NCBI RefSeq assembly: GCF_009905375.1
Contig: NW_027418153.1
Coordinates: 145,335-209,334, forward strand
DNA from: Apium graveolens
Taxonomy: Eukaryota; Streptophyta; Magnoliopsida; Apiales; Apiaceae
Direction of reading: 5' to 3'
DNA length: 64,000 nucleotides
Part shown: piece after piece, positions 53,134 through 64,000 of the stretch
Layout: each line of letters begins with the position of its first letter
Position numbering within the stretch: position 1 is the stretch's first letter
Program-made: the position numbers and the translations under genes
Notes under the pieces: model-generated
Databases searched by the model: none
Told to the model about the DNA's origin: nothing
What the model saw: the letters and a program-made list of their open reading frames with translations, nothing else

Positions 53134-54752
53134 CTTTCGTACAAGTCAATTTTGGGCCACATTTTGGCTCTAATCAATTATGTAAGTGACTTCTCACCAT
53201 ATTAGAGTCACTTTGCACCTTATAAGAGTCACTTGCCACCATATATTGGTACAATTAACATGTTAACATCATGTACATGCAATTAGAAATCCTTTTACCA
53301 CCTCTTAGTGCCATATTCATACAAGTCAATTTTGGTCCACATTTTGGTTCTATTTAACCATAGTCACTTTGCACCTTATAAGAGTCACTTGCCATCATAT
53401 ATTGGTACAATTAACATGTTAACATCATGTACATGCAATTAAAAATCCTTTTACACCTCTTAGTGCCATATTCATACAAGTCAATTTTGATCCACATTTT
53501 GGTTCTAACCATGTTAGTCACTTCTCACCATATTAGAGTCACTTTGCACCCTATAAGAGTCATTTTCCACCATATATTCAACAATTGACATGTTAACATC
53601 ATATACATCCAATTTGACATCTTTTACCACCTATTAATGCCAGTTTTATACAAGTTAATTTTGTTCCACATTTTGGCCCTAATCATCCATGTAAGTCATT
53701 GTTCACCATATTAGAGTACCTTTACACCCTATAAGAGTCACTTGCCCCATATATTGATTCAATTAACCTATTGACATAACGTAAATGCAATTATACATCC
53801 TTTAACCACCTCTTTGTACCCCTTTCCTACAAGTCAATTTTGGGCCACATTTTGGCTCTTGTCAATCATGTAAGTGACTTCTCACCATATTAGAGTCACT
53901 TTGCACCTTATAAGAGTCACTTGCCATCATATATTGGTACAATTAACATGTTAAAATCATGTACATGCAATTAGAAATCTTTTTACCACCTCTTAGTGCC
54001 ATATTCATACAAGTCAATTTTGGTCCATATTTTGGTTCTAATTAACCATGTTTGTCACTTTTTTTTTTTTTTTTTGTTAAATGTTTGTCACTTTTCACCA
54101 TATTAGAGTCACTTTGCACCCTATAAGAGTCACTTGCCACCAAATATTGATATAATTAACATGTTAACATCATGTACATGCAATTAGACATCCTTTAACC
54201 ACCTCTTGGTACCCCTTTCGTACAAGACAATTTTGGGCCACATTTTGGCTCTAATCAATCATGTAAGTGACTTCTCACCATATTAGAGTCACTTTGCACC
54301 TTATAAGAGTCACTTGCCATCATATATTGGTACAATTAACATGTTAACATCATGTACATGCAATTAGAAATCCTTTTACCACCTCTTAGTGCCATATTCA
54401 TATAAGTCAATTTTGGTCCACATTTTGGTTCTAATTAACCATGTTAGTCACTTCTCACCATATTAGAGTCACTTTGCACCCTATAAGAGTCACTTTCCAC
54501 CATATACGCAACAATTGACATGTTAACATCATATACATCCAATTTGACATCCTTTCACCACCTATTAATGCCACTTTCATACAAGTTAATTTTGTTCCAC
54601 ATTTTGGCTCTAATCAACCATGTAAGTCACTGTTCACCATATTAGAGTACCTTTACACCCTATATGAGTCACTTGCCCCATATATTGATACAATTAACAT
54701 GTTAACATCACGTAAATACAATTAGACATCCTTTAACCACCTCTTGGTACCC
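53134..54752 (-). repeat. ~1.62 kb satellite segment absent from the first copy
   Basis: Nine monomers' worth of sequence sits here between two blocks that are adjacent at about 26850. It is rougher than its surroundings. There is a partial monomer at 53350 (TTTAACCATAGTCACTTTG), a shortened GGTTCTAACCATG near 53502, many private substitutions between 53640 and 53860, and the poly(T) insertion at 54063. It looks like an older, less homogenised piece. No gene is seen. Confidence 0.75.
54048..54095 (-). mobile_element. 18 bp poly(T)+GTTAA insertion with 15 bp target duplication
   Basis: ATGTTTGTCACTTTT occurs at 54048-54062 and again, unbroken, at 54081-54095. Between them lie thirteen more T and then GTTAA, so the visible T run is 17 long (54059-54075). 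A direct duplication flanking a poly(T)-ended insert is the mark of target-primed reverse transcription, with the poly(A) read on the minus strand. GTTAAATG resembles the GCTAAATG that abuts the poly(T) of the LINE at 59905, so this may be an extremely 5-prime-truncated copy of that or a related family. The TSD is seen; the family link is inferred. Confidence 0.7.
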
Positions 54753-57700
54753 CATTCCTACAAGTCAATTTTGGGCCACATTTTCGCTCTAATCAATCAT
54801 GTAAGTGACTTCTCACCATATTGGAGTCACTTTACACCTTATAAGAGTCACTTGCCATCATATATTGGTACAATTAACATGTTAACGTCATGTACATGCA
54901 ATTAGAAATCCTTTCCCACCTCTTAGTGCCATATTCATACAAGTCAAGTTTGGTCCACATTGTGGTTCTAATTAACCATGTTAGTCACTTTTCACCATAT
55001 TAGAGTCACTTTGCACACTATAAGAGTCACTTTCCACCATATATGCAACTATTGACATGTTAACATCATATACATCCAATTTGATATCCTTTTACCACCT
55101 ATTAATGCCACTTTCATACAAGTTAATTTTGTTCCACATTTTGGCTCTAATCAACCATGTAAGTCACTGTTCACCATATTAGAGTACCTTTACACCCTAT
55201 AAGAGTCACTTGCCCCATATATTGATACAATTAACATATTAACATCACGTAATGCAATTAGACATCCTTTAACCACCTCTGGGTACCCTTTTCCTACAAG
55301 TCAATTTTGGGCCACATTTTGGCTCTAATCAATCATGTAAGTGACTTCTCACCATATTAGAGTCACTTTGCACCTTATAAGAATCACTTGCCATCATATA
55401 TTGGTACAATTTACATGTTAACATCATGTACATGCAATTAGAAATCCTTTTACCACCTCTTAGTCCCATTCATACAAGTCAATTTAGTTCCACATTTTGG
55501 TTCTAATTAACCATGTTAGTCACTTCTCACCATATTAGAGTCACTTTGCACCCTATATGAGTCACTTTCCACCATATATGCAACAATTGACATGTTAACA
55601 TCATATACATCCAATTTGATATCCTTTTTACCACCTATTAATGCCACTTTCATACAAGTTAATTTTGTTGCACATTTTGGCTCTAATCAACCATGTAAGT
55701 CACTGTTCACCATATTAGAGTACCTTTACACCCTATAAGAGTCACTTGCCCCATATATTGATACAATTAACATGTTAACATCAAGTAAATGCAATTAGGC
55801 ATCGTTTAACCACCTCTTGGTACCCCTTTCCTACAAGTCAATTTTGGGCCACATTTTGGCTCTAATCAATCATGTAAGTGACTTCTCACCATATTAGATT
55901 CACTTTGCACCTTATAAGAGTCACTTGCCATCATATATTGGTACAATTAACATGTTAACATCATGTACATGCAATTAGAAATCCTTTCCCACCTCTTAGT
56001 ACCATATTCATACAAGTCAAGTTTGGTCCACATTTTGGTTCTAATTAACCATGTTAGTCACTTTTCACCATATTAGAGTCACATTGCACACTATAAGAGT
56101 CACTTTCCACCATATATGCAACAATTGACATGTTAACATCATATACATCCAATTTGATATCCTTTTACCACCTATTAATGCCACTTTCATACAAGTTAAT
56201 TTTGTTCCACATTTTGGCTCTAATCAACCATGTAAGTCACTGTTCACCATATTAGAGTACCTTTACACCCTATATAAGTCTCTTGCCCCATATATTGATA
56301 CAATTAACATGTTAACATCACGTAAATGCAATTAGACATCCTTTAACCACCTCTTGCTACCTCTTTCCTAAAAGTCAATTTTGGGCCACATTTTGGCTCT
56401 AATCAATCATGTAAGTGACTTCTCACCATATTAGAGTCACTTTGCACCTTATAAGAGTCACTTGCCATCATATATTGGTATAATTAACATGTTAACATCA
56501 TGTACATGCAATTAGAAATCCTTTTACCACCTCTTAGTGCCATATTCATACAAGTCAATTTTGGTCCACATTTTGGTTCTAATTAACCATGTTAGTCACT
56601 TCTCACCATATTAGAGTCACTTTGCACCCTATAAGAGTCACTTTCCACCATATATGCAACAATTGACATGTTAACATCATATACATCCAATTTGACATCC
56701 TTTTACCACCTATTAATGCCACTTTCATACAAGTTAATTTTGTTTCACATTTTGGCTCTAATCAACCATGTAAGTCACTGTTCACCATATTAGAGTACCT
56801 TTACACCCTATATGAGTCACTTGCCCCATATATTGATACAATTAACATGTTAACATCACGTAAATACAATTAGACATCCTTTAACCACCTCTTGGTACCC
56901 CATTCCAACAAGTCAATTTTGGGCCACATTTTCGCTCTAATCAATCATGTAAGTGACTTCTCACCATATTGGAGTCACTTTACACCTTATAAGGGTCACT
57001 TGCCATCATATATTGGTACAATTAACATGTTAACGTCATGTACATGCAATTAGAAATCCTTTCCCACCTCTTAGTGCTATATTCATACAAGTCAAGTTTG
57101 GTCCACATTTTGGTTCTAATTAACCATGTTAGTCACTTTTCACCATATTAGAGTCACTTTGCACACTATAAGAGTCACTTTCCACCATATATGCAACAAT
57201 TGACATGTTAACATCATATACATCCAATTTGATATCCTTTTACCACCTATTAATGCCACTTTCATACAAGTTAATTTTGTTCCACATTTTGGCTCTAATC
57301 AACCATGTAAGTCACTGTTCACCATATTAGAGTACCTTTACACCCTATAAGAGTCACTTGCCCCATATATTGATACAATTAACATATTAACATCACGTAA
57401 TGCAATTAGACATCCTTTAACCACCTCTGGGTACCCTTTTCCTACAAGTCAATTTTGGGCCACATTTTGGCTCTAATCAATCATGTAAGTGACTTCTCAC
57501 CATATTAGAGTCACTTTGCACCTTATAAGAATCACTTGCCATCATATATTGGTACAATTTACATGTTAACATCATGTACATGCAATTAGAAATCCTTTTA
57601 CCACCTCTTAGTCCCATTCATACAAGTAAATTTAGTTCCACATTTTGGTTCTAATTAACCATGTTAGTCACTTCTCACCATATTAGAGTCACTTTGCACC

Positions 57701-58853
57701 CTATAAGAGTCACTTTCCACCATATATGCAACAATTGACATGTTAACATCATATACATCCAATTTGATATCCTTTTACCACCTATTAATGCCACTTTCAT
57801 ACAAGTTAATTTTGTTGCACATTTTGGCTCTAATCAACCATGTAAGTCACTGTTCACCATATTAGAGTACCTTTACACCCTATAAGAGTCACTTGCCCCA
57901 TATATTGATACAATTAACATGTTAACATCACGTAAATGCAATTAGGCATCGTTTAACCACCTCTTGGTACTCCTTTCCTACAAGTCAATTTTGGGCCACA
58001 TTTTGGCTCTAATCAATCATGTAAGTGACTTCTCACCATATTAGATTCACTTTGCACCTTATAAGAGTCACTTGCCATCATATATTGGTACAATTAACAA
58101 GTTAACATCATGTACATGCAATTAGAAATCCTTTCCCACCTCTTAGTACCATATTCATACAAGTCAAGTTTGGTCCACATTTTGGTTCTAATTAACCATG
58201 TTAGTCACTTTTCACCATATTAGAGTCACATTGCACACTATAAGAGTCACTTTCCACCATATATGCAACAATTGACATGTTAACATCATATACATCCAAT
58301 TTGATATCCTTTTACCACCTATTAATGCCACTTTCATACAAGTTAATTTTGTTCCACATTTCGGCTCTAATCAACCATGTAAGTCACTGTTCACCATATT
58401 AGAGTACCTTTACACCCTATATAAGTCTCTTGCCCCATATATTGATACAATTAACATGTTAACATCACGTAAATGCAATTAGACATCCTATAACCACCTC
58501 TTCCTACCTCTTTCCTAAAAGTCAATTTTGGGCCACATTTTGGCTCTAATCAATCATGTAAGTGACTTCTCACCATATTAGAGTCACTTTGCACCTTATA
58601 AGAGTCACTTGCCATCATATATTGGTATAATTAACATGTTAACATCATGTACATGCAATTAGAAATCCTTTTACCACCTCTTAGTGCCATATTCATACAA
58701 GTCAATTTTGGTCCACATTTTGGTTCTAATTAACCATGTTAGTCACTTCTCACCATATTAGAGTCACTTTGCACCCTATAAGAGTCACTTTCCACAATAT
58801 ATGCAACAATTGACATGTTAACATCATATACATCCAATTTGATATCCTTTTAC
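54753..58853 (-). repeat. Long-range duplicated block, second copy, part 2
   Basis: This is the copy of about 26851-30950 at a 27902-27903 bp offset. Shared variants include CCCCATTCCTACA, CACATTTTCGCTC, TTAACGTCATG and CTTCCTACCTC. Small differences include AATTGACATG here against AATTGCCATG near 27686. The match ends near 58870, where CCACTTTCATAC differs from CCAGTTTCATAC and the next monomer carries GTATGTCACTATTC. No gene is seen. Confidence 0.87.
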
Positions 58854-59904
58854 CACCTATTAATGCCACTTTCATACAAGTTAATTTTGTTCCACATTTT
58901 GACTCTAATCAACCATGTATGTCACTATTCACCATATTAGAGTACCTTTACACCCTATATAAGTCTCTTGCCCCATATATTGATACAATTAACATGTTAA
59001 CATCACGTAAATACAATTAGACATCCTTTAACCACCTCTTGGTACCCCTTTCCTACAAGTCAATTTTGGGCCACATTTTGGCTCTAATCAATTATGTAAG
59101 TGACTTCTCACCATATTAGAGTCACTTTGCACCTTATAAGAGTCACTTGCCATCATATATAGGTACAATTAACATGTTAACATCATGTACATGCAATTAG
59201 AAATGCTTTTACCACCTCTTAGTGCCATATTCATACAAGTCAATTTTGGTCCACGTTTTGGTTCTAATTAACCATGTTAGTCACTTCTCACCATATTAGA
59301 GTCACTTTGCACCCTATAAGAGTCACTTTCCACCATATATGCAACAATTGACATGTTAACATCATATACATCCAATTTGACATCCTTTTACCACCTATTA
59401 ATGCCACTTTCATACAAGTTAATTTTGTTCCACATTTTGGCTCTAATCAACCATGTAAGTCACTTTTTACCATATTAGAGTACCTTTACACCCTATAGGA
59501 GTCACTTGCCCCATATATTGATACAATTAACATATTAACATCACGTAATGCAATTAGACATCCTTTAACCACCTCTTGGTACCCTTTTCCTACAAGTCAA
59601 TTTTGGGCCACATTTTGGCTCTAATCAATCATGCAAGTGACTTCTCACCATATTAGAGTCACTTTGCACCTTATAAGAATCACTTGCCATCATATATTGG
59701 TACAGTTTACATGTTAACATCATGTACATGCAATTAGAAATCTTTTTACCACCTCTTAGTCCCGTATTCATACAAGTCAATTTTGGTCCACATTTTGGTT
59801 CTAATTAACCATGTTAGTCACTTCTCACCATATTAGAGTCACTTTGCACCCTATAAGAGTCACTTTCCACCATATATGCAACAATTGACATGTTTTTTTT
59901 TTTT

Positions 59905-60061
59905 GCTAAATGACTGATTATAAAAGAAAGAAAGGGAACAAAATCTGGGGGCATACCCCGCGGAAAAACTGACCCAGACAAGGTTGGGATCAGAAGCACA
60001 GGTAGAAGAGTCAAAGAGCTAATACAAGCAACCAGAGATACAACAAACTAAAAACCGCCTA
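59905..60061 (-). other. LINE 3-prime untranslated region
   Basis: A non-satellite sequence between the ORF2 stop and the poly(A) tail. It includes CCGCGG, a CCCCCAGATTTTGTTCC stretch and CATTTAGC next to the tail. It is much more G+C-rich in its middle than the surrounding satellite. An open frame runs through it into satellite on the minus strand (59814-60014), but that looks incidental because it spans the poly(A) tail. Confidence 0.75.
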
Positions 60062-60267
60062 TTAGTAAAGAAATGTAACAAGGGTGGGATCCCTACTGAT
60101 TTCCTTTTTTAAGGAGGCTAAAGTGGAAGCCTTTTCCCTAACCATTCTTTTGACAGATACAATCAAACTATCAACATGGCAACTACCACCATTATGATGA
60201 ATCCTGTTGTTTCTTTCTCTCCATATCAAATATAAAACTACTCCCACGTATAACCAAGCAAACTGAG
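60062..60267 (-). pseudogene. LINE ORF2 C-terminal remnant
   Basis: This open stretch ends at a TAA (60062-60064 on the minus strand) and encodes about 67 residues from QFAWLYVG to LVTFLY. The motif LYLIWRERNNRIHH is typical of the tail of plant L1-like ORF2 proteins, after the reverse transcriptase and the zinc-binding (zf-RVT-like) region, and is followed by basic segments (VKRMVREKAS). Endonuclease and reverse transcriptase domains are absent. The open frame continues upstream to an ATG at 60328, but those first 20 or so residues are satellite in reverse, so the ATG is accidental and the fusion is not a real gene. The frame is intact over the remnant, suggesting a fairly recent insertion. 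Family assignment is from motif memory, without a search. Confidence 0.75.
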
Positions 60268-62702
60268 ATGTTAACATCACATACATCCAATTTGACATCC
60301 TTTTACCACCTATTAATGCCACTTTCATACAAGTTAATTTTGTTCCACATTTTGGCTCTAATCAGCCATGTAAGTCACTGTTCACCATATTAGAGTACCT
60401 TTACACCCTATAAGAGTCACTTGCCCCATATATTGATACAATTAACATATTAACATCACGTAAATGCAATTAGACATCCTTTAAACACCTCTTGGTGCCC
60501 CTTTCCTACAAGTCAATTTTGGGCCACATTTTGGCTCTAATCAATCATGTAAGTGATTTCTCACCATATTAGAGTCACTTTGCACCTTATAAGAGTCACT
60601 AGCCATCATATATTGGTACAATTAACATGTTAACATCATGTACATGCAATTAGAAATCCTTTCCCACCTCTTAGTGCCATATTCATACAAGTCAAGTTTG
60701 GTCCACATTTTGGTTCTAATTAACCATGTTAGTCACTTTTCACCATATTAGAGTCACTTTGCACCCTATAAGAGTCACTTGCCACCAAATATTGATATAA
60801 TTAACATGTTAACATCATGTACATGCAATTAGACGTCCTTTAACCACCTCTTGGTACCCCTTTCGTACAAGTCAATTTCGGGCCACATTTTGGCTCTAAT
60901 CAATTATGTAAGTGACTTCTCACCATATTAGAGTCACTTTGCACCTTATAAGAGTCACTTGCCATCATATATAGGTACCATTAACATGTTAACATCATGT
61001 AAATGCAATTAGAAATCCTTTTACCACCTCTTAGTCCCATATTCATACAAGTCAATTTTGGTCCACATTTTGGTTCTAATTAACCATGTTAGTCACTTCT
61101 CACCATATTAGAGTCACTTTGCAGCCTATAAGAGTCACTTTCCACCATATATGCAACAATTGACATGTTAACATCATATACATCCAATTTGACATCCATT
61201 TACCACCTATTAATGCCACTTTCATACAAGTTAATTTTGTTCCATATTTTCGCTCTAATCAACCATGTAAGTCACTGTTTACCATATTAGAGTACCTTTA
61301 CACTCTTGCCCCATATATTGATACAATTAACATGTTAACATCACGTAAATGCAATTAGACATCCTTTAACCACCTCTTGGTACCCCTTTCCTACAAGTCA
61401 ATTTTGGGCCACATTTTGGCTCTAATCAATCATGTAAGTGACTTCTCACCATATTGGAGTCACTTTACACCTTATAAGAGTCACTTGCCATCATATATTG
61501 GTACAATTAACATGTTAATATCATGTACATGCAATTAGAAATCCTTTCCCACCTCTTAGTGCCATATTCATACAAGTCAAGTTTGGTCCACATTTTGGTT
61601 CTAATTAACCATGTTAGTCACTTTTCACCATATTAGAGTCACTTTGCACCCTATAAGAGTCACTTTCCACCACATATGCAACAATTGATATGTTAACATC
61701 ATATACATCCAATTTGACATCCTTTTACCACCTATTAATGCCACTTTCATACAAGTTAATTTTGTTGCACATTTTGGCTCTAATCAACCATGTAAGTCAC
61801 TGTTCACCATATTAGAGTACCTTTACACCCTATAAGAATCACTTGCCGCATATATTGATACAATTAACATGTTAACATCACGTAAATGCAATTAGACATC
61901 CTTTAACCACCTCTTGGTACCCCTTTCCTACAAGTCAATTTTGGGCCACATTTTGGCTCTAATCAATCATGTAAGTGACTTCTCACACCATATTAGAGTC
62001 ACTTTGCACCTTATAAAAGTCACTTGCCATCATATATTGGTACAATTAACATGTTAACATCATGTACATGCAATTAGAAATCCTTTTACCACCTCTTAGT
62101 GTCATATTCATACAAGTCAATTTTGGTCCACATTTTGGTTCTAATTAACCCATGTTAGTCACTTCTCACCATATTAGAGTCACTTTGCACCCTATAAGAG
62201 TCACTTTCCACCATATATGCAACAATTGACATGTTAACATCATATACATCCAATTTGACATCCTTTTACCACCTATTAATGCCACTTTCATACAAGTTAA
62301 TTTTGTTCCACATTTTGGCTCTAATCAACCATGTAAGTCACTGTTCACCATATTAGAGTACCTTTACACCCTATAAGAGTCACTTGCCCCATATATTGAT
62401 ACAATTAACATATTAACATCACGTAATGCAATTAGACATCCTTTAACGACCTCTTGCCACCCTTTTCCTACAAGTCAATTTTGGGCCACATTTTGGCTCT
62501 AATCAATCATGTAAGTGACTTCTCACCATATTAGAGTCACTTTGCACCTTATAAGAATCACTTGCCATCATATATTGGTACAATTTACATGTTAACATCA
62601 TGTACATGCAATTAGAAATCCTTTTACCACCTCTTAGTCCCATATTCATACAATTCAATATTGGTCCACATTTTGGTTCTAATTAACCATGTTAGTCACT
62701 TC

Positions 62703-64000
62703 TCACCATATTAGAGTCACTTTGCACCCTATAAGAGTCACTTTCCACAATATATGCAACAATTGACATGTTAACATCATATACATCCAATTTGATATCC
62801 TTTTACCACCTATTAATGCCACTTTCATACAAGTTAATTTTGTTCCACATTTTGACTCTAATCAACCATGTATGTCACTATTCACCATATTAGAGTACCT
62901 TTACACCCTATATAAGTCTCTCGCCCCATATATTGATACAATTAACATGTTAACATCACGTAAATACAATTAGACATCCTTTAACCACCTCTTGGTACCC
63001 CTTTCCTACAAGTCAATTTTGGGCCACATTTTGGCTCTAATCAATTATGTAAGTGACTTCTCACCATATTAGAGTCACTTTGCACCTTATAAGAGTCACT
63101 TGCCATCATATATAGGTACAATTAACATGTTAACATCATGTACATGCAATTAGAAATCCTTTTACCACCTCTTAGTGCCATATTCATACAAGTCAATTTT
63201 GGTCCACATTTTGGTTCTAATTAACCATGTTAGTCACTTCTCACCATATTAGAGTCACTTTGCACCCTATAAGAGTCACTTTCCACCATATATGCAACAA
63301 TTGACATGTTAACATCATATACATCCAATTTGACATCCTTTTACCACCTATTAATGCCACTTTCATACAAGTTAATTTTGTTCCACATTTTGGCTCTAAT
63401 CAACCATGTAAGTCACTTTTCACCATATTAGAGTACCTTTACACCCTATACGAGTCACTTGCCCCATATATTGATACAATTAACATATTAACATCACGTA
63501 ATGCAATTAGACATCCTTTAACCACCTCTTGGTACCCTTTTCCTACAAGTCAATTTTGGGCCACATTTTGGCTCTAATCAATCATGCAAGTGACTTCTCA
63601 CCATATTAGAGTCACTTTGCACCTTATAAGAATCACTTGCCATCATATATTGGTACAATTTACATGTTAACATCATGTACATGCAATTAGAAATCTTTTT
63701 ACCACCTCTTAGTCCCGTATTCATACAAGTCAATTTTGGTCCACATTTTGGTTCTAATTAACCATGTTAGTCACTTCTCACCATATTAGAGTCACTTTGC
63801 ACCCTATAAGAGTCACTTTCCACCATATATGCAACAATTGACATGTTTTTGTTTTTTGCTAAATGACTGATTATAAAAGAAAGAAAAGGAACAAAATCTG
63901 GGGGCATACCCCGCGGAAAAACTGACCCAGACAAGGTTGGGATCAGAAGCACAGGTAGAAGAGTCAAAGAGCTAATACAAGCAACCAGAGATACAACAAA
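62703..64000 (-). repeat. 3953 bp unit carrying the LINE, second copy (cut by window end)
   Basis: This is collinear with 58750-60047 and reads into the second LINE copy before the window stops. Differences are few: CTATACGAGTC against CTATAGGAGTC, TACAATTTAC against TACAGTTTAC, CCACATTTTGG against CCACGTTTTGG. Whether more copies follow cannot be seen. Confidence 0.87.
63846..64000 (-). mobile_element. Second copy of the LINE fragment, cut by window end
   Basis: This matches 59893-60047 at a 3953 bp offset. The 12-base tail here reads five T, G, six T instead of twelve T, and there is one further visible substitution (AAAAGGAAC against AAAGGGAAC) in about 143 bp. The satellite on its left is the same monomer cut at the same base, so it is a copy of the first insertion by satellite duplication and not a second retrotransposition. 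The window ends about 15 bp short of the expected ORF2 stop. Confidence 0.88.

Larger units (their letters stand above)
59893..60267 (-). mobile_element. 5-prime-truncated LINE (L1-like non-LTR retrotransposon) fragment
   Basis: A ~375 bp stretch unlike the satellite interrupts a monomer between GACATG and ATGTTAACATC. Read on the minus strand it holds the last ~67 codons of an ORF2-like protein, a stop at 60062-60064, a 3-prime untranslated stretch (60061-59905) with CCGCGGGGTATGCCCCC, and a 12-base poly(A) tail (poly(T) at 59893-59904). The flanks TGACATGTT (59886-59894) and TGAGATGTT (60264-60272) may be a 9 bp target duplication with one mismatch. At least ATGTT is exact, though part of it merges with the tail. 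Severe 5-prime truncation is usual for this class. The truncated copy cannot move by itself. Confidence 0.85.
58750..62702 (-). repeat. 3953 bp unit carrying the LINE, first copy
   Basis: Variants recur 3953 bp apart: ACAATATATG at 58794 and 62747, the LINE poly(T) at 59893 and 63846, and GACTCTAATC with TATGTCACTATTC just after both. The left border is near 58750, because upstream TTAGTGCC faces TTAGTCCC. The unit holds about 20 monomers plus the ~375 bp LINE fragment. Apart from the LINE no gene is seen. Confidence 0.87.
1..64000. repeat. ~180 bp satellite array filling the window
   Basis: Every part of the window except the short insertions noted separately is tandem copies of one A+T-rich monomer of about 179-181 bp. 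Copies are easy to phase on the core GATGTTAACATG (or its reverse complement), which recurs about every 180 bp, for example at 131, 311, 490, 669, 850 and 1029. Monomers share the blocks AAGTGACTCTTATA, ACTCTAATATGGTGA, CCAAAATGTGG and AAGAGGTGG. The length suits nucleosome-sized plant satellites. I do not recognise the family. No promoter, splice-linked coding region or RNA gene is visible in it. Confidence 0.97.

Noticed and set aside
59893..59904. Poly(T) as a transcription terminator
   Set aside because: It is the reverse complement of the LINE poly(A) tail, next to the 3-prime untranslated region and a probable target site duplication.
59814..60014. 66-codon minus-strand frame through the LINE end (and its copy at 63767-63967)
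   Set aside because: It lies after the ORF2 stop in the 3-prime untranslated region, runs through the poly(A) tail and ends in satellite. It recurs at 63767 only because the whole unit was duplicated.
60268..60328. ATG at 60328 as the true start of the ORF2-like frame
   Set aside because: The first ~20 residues are reverse-strand satellite and the element starts inside the frame at about 60267. The fusion arose by insertion and there is no evidence of expression.
1..64000. CRISPR-like array, because short repeats recur regularly
   Set aside because: Repeats are ~180 bp head-to-tail monomers without unique spacers, no cas genes are present, and the LINE is eukaryotic.
1..64000. W-box-like TTGACT and AP-1/GCN4-like TGACTC motifs in each monomer as regulatory sites
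   Set aside because: They are short motifs repeated simply because the monomer repeats, and no gene is nearby. Binding is possible but nothing in the sequence supports regulation.
63846..64000. Second LINE copy as an independent insertion
   Set aside because: It has the same truncation, target base and flanking satellite variants as the copy 3953 bp upstream, so it came with the satellite duplication.

Overview
The whole 64 kb window is one block of satellite DNA. I see no intact gene, rRNA, tRNA, CRISPR array or operon. The array is A+T-rich and built from about 350 tandem monomers of roughly 180 bp. The only clearly foreign DNA is a fragment of a LINE retrotransposon (59893-60267), a second partial copy of it at the right edge (63846-64000), and an 18 bp poly(T)-plus-five-base insertion near 54.07 kb. 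The ~180 bp monomer length and the LINE C-terminus (an IWRERN-type motif common in plant L1-like elements) suggest heterochromatin of a flowering plant, perhaps pericentromeric, centromeric or subtelomeric. I do not recognise the satellite family and cannot name the species.

Layout. From 1 to about 23833 the monomers run in one direction. At about 23833 the array turns around, and from there to 64000 the same monomers are read as the reverse complement. Monomers fall into five recurrent types, called A to E here. They were defined at 131-1028 by diagnostic bases, and A-B-C-D-E forms a basic pentamer of 898 bp. Higher-order repeats (HORs) built from these types change along the array. On the left arm: a 12-mer of about 2157 bp (1 to ~5.33 kb), a mosaic zone (~5.33-10.55 kb), two copies of a 22-mer of 3942 bp (~10.55-18.43 kb), and three copies of a 7-mer of 1258 bp (~18.43-22.2 kb). 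On the right arm: a 15-mer of 2685 bp (two copies, ~28.39-33.79 kb), an 8.3 kb tandem duplication (~31.88-40.18 and ~40.18-48.48 kb), a ~1.78 kb unit nested inside it, a ~1.07 kb 6-mer (~48.1-50.7 kb), and a 3953 bp duplication carrying the LINE (~58.75 kb to the end). The block at 24.45-30.95 kb is repeated about 26-28 kb away at 50.73-58.85 kb, with matching private indels.

How it works together. There is no pathway here. The sequence records amplification by unequal exchange or replication-based copying, replacement tracts between copies, one change of strand orientation, and a few retrotransposition events. One of those insertions was later copied along with its satellite surroundings. 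Periods were measured by hand from diagnostic variants, so they should be good to a few bases, but block borders are approximate. Because the array is so repetitive, assembly error is a real alternative for the orientation switch and for copy number.
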